Shown here: piece after piece, positions 59,397 through 64,000 of the stretch
Numbering within the stretch: position 1 is the first letter of the stretch
Layout of the letters: every line of letters begins with the position of its first letter
Assembly: GCF_001414055.1 (NCBI RefSeq)
Contig: NZ_CP013002.1
Coordinates: forward strand, 3,348,001-3,412,000
Length of the DNA stretch: 64,000 bases
Origin: Caulobacter henricii
GTDB lineage: Bacteria; Pseudomonadota; Alphaproteobacteria; Caulobacterales; Caulobacteraceae
Reading direction: 5' to 3'
Notes under the pieces: model-generated
Databases searched by the model: none
What the model saw: only the letters and a program-made list of their open reading frames with translations
Told to the model about the DNA's origin: nothing
Position numbers and translations under genes: made by a program

Positions 59397-59398
59397 TT
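59371..59398 (+). terminator. Rho-independent terminator at the end of the ppk2-copy region
   Basis: ATCCCTCTC (59371-59379) and GAGAGGGAT (59385-59393) form a 9-bp stem around AAAGA, followed by five or six T residues. Probably the original ppk2 terminator, now about 970 bases away from ppk2. Confidence 0.8.
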
Positions 59399-59777
59399 AG
59401 CGCCGCTTCCGCATGGCCCGCTCGGCGGCGATTTCCAGATTCTGCACCACCCGATACTGGACGATCTCGCGCACCAGGGCCTCGGGCAGGGGCTTGTCCG
59501 GCTGGAAGCGGATCGTGCCCTTGCTGGTGTCGAAATCGGCCAGCTGCTCGGCGAAATGGCTGATCACCGATCCCGCATAGAGGGAGCAGTGTCTGGCCGC
59601 CGCGCCGAAATGCACCAGATTGCCGTGCAGCCTGAAGGTCGGCAGGCCATAGCTGATGGCCTCCTCCGCCTCCGGCACGACCGCGCGGATCTGGCGGCGC
59701 AGGGCCTCCAGCGCGGCGCGCTGGTCGTCCGGCAGGTCGGCCAGATAGGCCTCGGTCGAGACGGCGGCGGGTTTCAA
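59397..59777 (-). CDS. DUF1801 (YdhG-like) protein
   Basis: 126 residues. VSTEAYLADLPDDQRAALEALRRQIRAVVPEAEEAISYGLPTFRLHGNLVHFGAAARHCSLYAGS is the DUF1801/iron chaperone-like fold; C-terminus GTIRFQPDKPLPEALVREIV. Family function is unproven; YdhG-like proteins were suggested as frataxin-like iron chaperones. Basic end AERAMRKRR. Stop overlaps the terminator run above. Confidence 0.88.
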   Translation of the reverse strand: MKPAAVSTEAYLADLPDDQRAALEALRRQIRAVVPEAEEAISYGLPTFRLHGNLVHFGAAARHCSLYAGSVISHFAEQLADFDTSKGTIRFQPDKPLPEALVREIVQYRVVQNLEIAAERAMRKRR

Positions 59778-59799
59778 GGGCGGATCCTCCCTGCGGGCC

Positions 59800-61296
59800 C
59801 TATTTCACCCCATACAGCGCCATGACGTCCTTGCGGAACGCCGCCCCGCTGTCGGGCCGGCTGTAGAACATGTGTCCGCCCGGATAGTTGGACAGGGTCA
59901 CGCGGCCGGCCACCGTGGCGGGCATGGCATCGACGATCAGGCGCGAGGCGAAGAACGGGCACGACAGGTCGTTATAGCCGTGGACGATCAGCACCTTCAG
60001 CTTGGGGTCGACCGAGACGATCTTGCGCAGGTCGGTGACCGACTCGGTGTCGGGGCCGCGACCGCGATCCCAGTTGCGGTTCACGACGTCGGAGAGGGCG
60101 TCATAGCGCACGTCCGGCTTCCAGCCGACGATGCGGGTGGTGAAGTCGACGATGGCGCTGGTGGTCGGGGCGATGATCGAGTCGAGGATCGGGTCCTGGG
60201 TCTCCTGCTCGGGCGCGAAGGGGAAGGGATCGAGGGCGGTGACATTGCTGTCGTAACGGCTGCCCAGACGACCCTTGTCGCGGAACACCTCGCGCAGGAA
60301 AGACTGGGTCTCCAGCCGCCCGCCGGCCCGGCGCACATAGTTCGGGTCCAGACCGGTCATGGCCGAGACCTTGCTGGTCAGGCGGTCCAGGGCGGCGGGG
60401 TCGGTGCCCTTCATCAGGTCGACCATATATTCGCCGCGCGTATAGTCCTCGACGGCCTTGATGCTCTCGGGGGTCAGCTTGCCGTCACGCTCCAGCTTGG
60501 CGGCGGCGATCGAGGGCAGGGTCCACATCGACGGCAGGGGCGAGATCTCCTGGCCCTGGCGACCGGCGCTGGTCAGCAGCGGCGAGACCAGCACCACGCC
60601 CTTCACCGCCACGCCCAGATCGGTCTGCAGGGTGTAGGCCAGGCGCGGGCCCCGGAAGCCGCCATAGCTTTCGCCGACGATGTATTTCGGCGAGGCCAGC
60701 CGCTCGGTCTTGACCAGATAGTCGAAGACGATGCGCGACAGATAGTCGATGTCCTGCTTGACGCCGTAGAAGCGCTTCTTGGTCTCCTCCTCCGTCGTCA
60801 GGCTGCGCGAGAAGCCGGTGCCGACCGGGTCGATGAAGGCGATGTCGGTGAAGTCCATCCAGCTGGCGGGGTTGTCCTCCAGCTTCACATTGGCCGACGG
60901 GCTGTCGCCCTCGGCGCCGAACTGCACGCGCTTGGGGCCCAGGGCGAAGTTCAGATAGACGCTGGCCGCGCCCGGACCGCCGTTGAAGGCGAAGGTGATC
61001 GGACGGTTCGGATCGCGCGGGCCGTCCAGGGTGTAGGCGGTGAAGACCACCTCGGCGATCTTCTTGCCCTTCTCGTCGCGCACCGGCATGGCCCCGACCG
61101 TGGCGGTATAGGCGATGGCCTTGCCGCCGATGGTCGTGGTCTGCTTGACCGACTTGTCGGCCGGGAACGGGGCCAGCTCACTGGCGGCCGGCTTGTCGCC
61201 GGAGGGCTTGGCCTCCTGGGCGAAAACCCCGCCAGAACCGCTGACGGCCGCCGCCAGAACCAGGGCCGCAAGCCCCGCCTTGAATGAGTTTCGCAT
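59800..61296 (-). CDS. Secreted S10-family serine carboxypeptidase-like protein
   Basis: 498 residues. Signal peptide MRNSFKAGLAALVLAAAVSGSGGVFAQ, then S10 motifs: NGGPGAASVYLNFALGPKRV, the nucleophile YIVGESYGGFRGPRLA (G-E-S-Y-G), VLIVHGYNDLSCPF with the catalytic Asp, and YPGGHMFYSRPDS with the catalytic His. All three triad residues are present. ATG at 61296 is preferred to an in-frame codon 24 bases upstream. Exported peptidase, probably in peptide degradation. Confidence 0.93.
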   Translation of the reverse strand: MRNSFKAGLAALVLAAAVSGSGGVFAQEAKPSGDKPAASELAPFPADKSVKQTTTIGGKAIAYTATVGAMPVRDEKGKKIAEVVFTAYTLDGPRDPNRPITFAFNGGPGAASVYLNFALGPKRVQFGAEGDSPSANVKLEDNPASWMDFTDIAFIDPVGTGFSRSLTTEEETKKRFYGVKQDIDYLSRIVFDYLVKTERLASPKYIVGESYGGFRGPRLAYTLQTDLGVAVKGVVLVSPLLTSAGRQGQEISPLPSMWTLPSIAAAKLERDGKLTPESIKAVEDYTRGEYMVDLMKGTDPAALDRLTSKVSAMTGLDPNYVRRAGGRLETQSFLREVFRDKGRLGSRYDSNVTALDPFPFAPEQETQDPILDSIIAPTTSAIVDFTTRIVGWKPDVRYDALSDVVNRNWDRGRGPDTESVTDLRKIVSVDPKLKVLIVHGYNDLSCPFFASRLIVDAMPATVAGRVTLSNYPGGHMFYSRPDSGAAFRKDVMALYGVK

Positions 61297-61396
61297 CGCT
61301 TCCCCCGGACTGAAGCGCAAATTGCTAGTGTATCCGCGCCGGCTTCACAACGGCCGCGCGGCGTGGTCCTGTCGCCCAAACGGCGAGGACAAGGCC

Positions 61397-63103
61397 ATGG
61401 ACCTGACGGCATCCCCATCAGCCCGGACAACCACCGCCATCCGGCTGGGCGTCGGCTTCCTGCAGGGTCTCGCCCTCTTCCTGCTGCACCATGTCCAGAC
61501 CGCCAAGCTCTGGCCCTCCACCGAGCCCCTGATCTTCGCGCCCCTCATGCTGGTGGCCGCCTTCGCGCCATTCGTGGTCCTGGCCGGGGTCGGGGCCCTG
61601 AAGCGCAAGAGTCTGATTGTCTGGACCCTGGGGGCGGCGATCCTGACGGCTGGCCTGGCCTGGCACGGGGCCTGGCAGGGCGTTGACGGCGACAGGATGC
61701 CCGATGCGCCGGTCTTCCTGGCCATTGCCGCCGGCCTGTTCATCGCCCATCACCTGATCCAGCCGGCCCAGGCCGAACGCCGCTGGGTGGCCGCCTATCC
61801 GGCCTATTTCGACATCACCTGGATGCACGGGGTGCAGCTGGCCCTGTCGGTCGCCTTCACCGGGGCCTTCTGGATCCTGCTGTTTCTGGGTTCGTCCCTG
61901 TTCAAGCTGATCGGCATCGAGGCCTTTCAGAAACTGATCAGCGAAGAGGCCTTCGCCTATCCGGCCACCACGGTGATGTTTGCCGCCGCCGTGCAGCTGA
62001 CCGATGTGCGCTCGACCCTGGTGCGCGGGGTGCGCACCGTGGCCCTGACCCTGCTGGCCTGGCTGCTGCCCCTGATGACCCTGATCGCGGCCGGCTTCCT
62101 GGCCAGCCTGCCGTTCACGGGCCTGGAGCCCCTGTGGAAGACCAAGGCCGCCACCGCCCTGCTGCTGACCGCCGCCGCCCATCTGATCGTGCTGATCAAC
62201 GCCGCCTATCAGGATGGCGAGGACGCCCCGCACCTGGTCCTGAAATGGGCCGCGCGGATCGCCGGCCTGCTGCTGGTCCCGATCAGCCTGCTGGCCGCCT
62301 ATGGCCTGGCCCTGCGCATCGGCCAGTACGGCCTGACGCCCGAGCGGGTGTTCGCCGCCGCCTTCGTGGTGATCGCGGCCGGCTACGCCCTGGGCTATAC
62401 GATCGCCGCCGTGCGGCCGGGTGCCTGGATGAAGGCACTTGAGCGGACCAACATCGCTCAGGCCTTCGTGGCCATCGCCCTGATCCTGGCCCTGTTCACG
62501 CCGATCGCCGATCCGGCCCGGCTGTCGGTGCAGGATCAGGTGGGGCGGCTGGAACGGGGCACGGTCAAGGCCGAGGCGTTTGACTTCCAGTTCCTGCGCT
62601 TTGACAGCGGGCCCTATGGCAAGGCGGCGCTGGAGCGGCTGAAGACCAGCCAGGACGCGGCGATCGCCAGGCTGGCGCGGGAGGCTTCGGCGCAGACGGA
62701 GAAGACGCCGCCAAAGCCTGAAAAACCTGACCTCTCCAAGATCAAGGTCTTTCCTACGGGTGCGAACCTGCCTGCGTCGTTCGCGGGGCAGGCCTGGGGC
62801 GATGAGTCGGGCTCTTCCTGCCTTTATTCAGGGTCTGAATGTCTGGCGCTTCTGCTCGATACGGATGGCGATCAGACCGACGAGGTTCTGCTGGCAGCGG
62901 GCAACGCGTTCGACATCTTCAAATCGGTGGATGGACGCTGGCGAAAGGTCGCGGAGACCCAGGCAGGATGTCAGTCGGCTGCGCTTGATGCCGCGCTCAA
63001 GAAGGGCCCGATCCGGATGTCGGAGTCGGTGCAGCGCCGCGACCTTCTGGTGGGCGACCTGCGCCTGACCCTCACACCGGCCGGGCCGGGTTGCGCGTTC
63101 TAG
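61397..63103 (+). CDS. DUF4153 membrane protein
   Basis: 568 residues with about ten membrane helices in the first 370 residues, and a soluble C-terminal domain (RLERGTVKAEAFDFQFLRFDSGPYGKAALERL, the typical DUF4153 tail with F-D-F-x-F-L-R-F-D-S-G). Residues 440-568 contain a second, hydrophilic portion with an S-C and Cys (SSCLYSGSECLALLLD). Function unknown. ATG at 61397 chosen; longer forms run into the divergent S10 gene. Confidence 0.85.
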   Translation: MDLTASPSARTTTAIRLGVGFLQGLALFLLHHVQTAKLWPSTEPLIFAPLMLVAAFAPFVVLAGVGALKRKSLIVWTLGAAILTAGLAWHGAWQGVDGDRMPDAPVFLAIAAGLFIAHHLIQPAQAERRWVAAYPAYFDITWMHGVQLALSVAFTGAFWILLFLGSSLFKLIGIEAFQKLISEEAFAYPATTVMFAAAVQLTDVRSTLVRGVRTVALTLLAWLLPLMTLIAAGFLASLPFTGLEPLWKTKAATALLLTAAAHLIVLINAAYQDGEDAPHLVLKWAARIAGLLLVPISLLAAYGLALRIGQYGLTPERVFAAAFVVIAAGYALGYTIAAVRPGAWMKALERTNIAQAFVAIALILALFTPIADPARLSVQDQVGRLERGTVKAEAFDFQFLRFDSGPYGKAALERLKTSQDAAIARLAREASAQTEKTPPKPEKPDLSKIKVFPTGANLPASFAGQAWGDESGSSCLYSGSECLALLLDTDGDQTDEVLLAAGNAFDIFKSVDGRWRKVAETQAGCQSAALDAALKKGPIRMSESVQRRDLLVGDLRLTLTPAGPGCAF

Positions 63104-63115
63104 GGGCGGCCAGAA

Positions 63116-63232
63116 CTTGCCCCCTCCGCGCCTGCGGCGCTCCTCCCCCGGAGGGGGAAGATGGGGTCGGCGCACTTCATCTTCCCCCTCCGGGGGAAGA
63201 CGATCGCGAAGCGATCCGTAGGGGGCAAGTGG
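63116..63232. repeat. Dispersed GC-rich intergenic repeat, family A variant
   Basis: CTTGCCCCCTCCGCGCC, CTCCCCCGGAGGGGGAAGATG, CATCTTCCCCCTCCGGGGGAAGACG and GATCGCGAAGCGATCCGTAGGGGGCAAGTGG. Matches 50931-51034 in layout. Between convergent DUF4153 and ABC genes. Confidence 0.8.
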
Positions 63233-63233
63233 C

Positions 63234-64000
63234 CTAACCCACCCCCTCACTCACCGCATTGAGCCGCGCATAGACCCCGCCCCTGGCCTTCAGTTCGGCA
63301 TGGCGGCCTTCCTCGACCACCCGGCCCTTCTGGAACACCAGGATGCGGTCCGCCCCGCGCACGGTCGACAGGCGGTGGGCGATGACGATGGTGGTGCGGC
63401 CGGCCATCAGGGCCTCGGCGGCCAGTTGGACGTCGGCCTCGGTCTCGACATCCAGCGACGAGGTCGCCTCGTCCAGCACCAGGATCGGGGCGTCGGCCAG
63501 GAAGGCGCGGGCTATGGCCACGCGCTGGCGCTCGCCGCCCGACAGCTTGACGCCCCGCTCGCCGACCAGGGTGTCATAGCCGTTGGGCAGTTTGAGGATG
63601 AAGTCGTGGGCATGGGCCTTGGCCGCCGCCGCCTCGATCTCCTCGCGCGTGGCGTCGGGTTTGCCATAGGCGATGTTCTCCGACAGCGTGCGGTGGAACA
63701 GGGCCGGGTCCTGGGGCACCACGGCGATGGCCCGGCGCAGGGAGCCTTGCGTCACGGCCGCCACATCCTGACCATCGATGACGACCCGGCCGCCCTGCAG
63801 GTCGTGCAGGCGCTGGATCAGCTTGACGAAGGTCGACTTGCCCGAGCCCGTCGGCCCGACCAGGGCCACCCGCTCGCCCGGCGCGATGGTCAGTGAAAAG
63901 GAATCGTAAAGCGGCGCACCGGCCGCCTTGTAGCGGAAGGTGACGTCCTCGAAGGCAATGGCCCCCGGGCCGATCCTGAACGCAGGGGCATCCGGAGCGT
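63234..64000 (-). CDS. ABC exporter, C-terminal ATPase half (N-terminus cut by window edge)
   Basis: Only the last 255 residues or so are present, all from the ABC exporter (ABCB/MsbA-like) nucleotide-binding domain. Walker [16 protein letters not shown]-loop [13 protein letters not shown], signature [16 protein letters not shown], Walker [13 protein letters not shown] and switch [13 protein letters not shown]. The reading frame runs off the right edge, so the membrane domain is outside. Substrate unknown. Confidence 0.9.
   Translation of the reverse strand, partial: APDAPAFRIGPGAIAFEDVTFRYKAAGAPLYDSFSLTIAPGERVALVGPTGSGKSTFVKLIQRLHDLQGGRVVIDGQDVAAVTQGSLRRAIAVVPQDPALFHRTLSENIAYGKPDATREEIEAAAAKAHAHDFILKLPNGYDTLVGERGVKLSGGERQRVAIARAFLADAPILVLDEATSSLDVETEADVQLAAEALMAGRTTIVIAHRLSTVRGADRILVFQKGRVVEEGRHAELKARGGVYARLNAVSEGVG

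Overview
The window is high-GC, gene-dense, mostly chromosomal core DNA from an alphaproteobacterium of the Caulobacter type. The evidence is the gene content and order (rplU-rpmA, obgE-proB, pstCAB-phoU-phoB beside phoR, a LOV histidine kinase, argB/dapD/dapE, truA-fmt-def), frequent 4-base ATGA/GTGA overlaps, use of GTG and TTG starts, TonB-receptor and autotransporter outer-membrane proteins, and several families of dispersed GC-rich intergenic repeats. Both edges cut genes: a CobW-family GTPase at base 1 and an ABC exporter at base 64000. I see no rRNA or tRNA gene, no CRISPR array and no intact insertion sequence.

Layout. 1-1.7 kb: a zinc-type operon (UreH-like membrane protein, then a His-rich CobW GTPase) behind a Zur-like dyad. 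1.75-9.3 kb: ribosomal proteins L21/L27, a GNAT, an unknown gene, obgE, proB, a JmjC-like cupin and ubiD. 9.4-10.7 kb: a small accessory patch with a membrane gene, a 10-codon remnant of its paralogue, and a MazEF-type toxin-antitoxin pair behind a perfect dyad. 10.7-16.2 kb: M14 peptidase, MAPEG protein, PmbA/TldE, IMPase-like phosphatase, DUF4170, Cys-based phosphatase. 16.3-22.3 kb: an envelope cluster (MsbA-like exporter, DUF374 acyltransferase, CDF zinc exporter, WaaA, LpxK). 22.4-26.3 kb: amidohydrolase, APH-like kinase and purD, preceded by about 750 bases of hairpin-rich DNA without a convincing gene.

27-42.8 kb is a nutrient-uptake region. phoB, phoU, pstB, pstA and pstC form a leftward operon with a Pho box upstream of pstC. 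A TonB-dependent receptor lies between pstC and phoR. Beyond phoR come a large autotransporter, an OprO/P-type porin and an orphan sulfate-binding protein. 42.9-44 kb: a LovK-type blue-light histidine kinase with a coupled 6-codon leader ORF and no neighbouring lovR. 44-52.7 kb: arginine/lysine biosynthesis (argB, dapD, dapE), glutaminase, and truA/fmt. 52.7-57.6 kb: a stress-type lipoprotein behind a textbook EcfG/SigT promoter, def, rmuC, gshA and rsmE. 57.6-59.4 kb: ppk2, then a lower-GC insert carrying a GNAT gene and ending in a decayed second copy of the ppk2 3' end. 59.4-64 kb: DUF1801, S10 peptidase, DUF4153 membrane protein, ABC exporter.

Most of the window is ordinary core genome. 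The points that merit a second look are regulatory or structural: the hairpin-rich purD leader, the ppk2 3'-end duplication, the masked ribosome-binding site of the DUF805 gene, the truncated paralogue next to the toxin-antitoxin pair, the lovK leader ORF, the EcfG promoter inside an inverted repeat, and the phoR/pst-linked outer-membrane genes.
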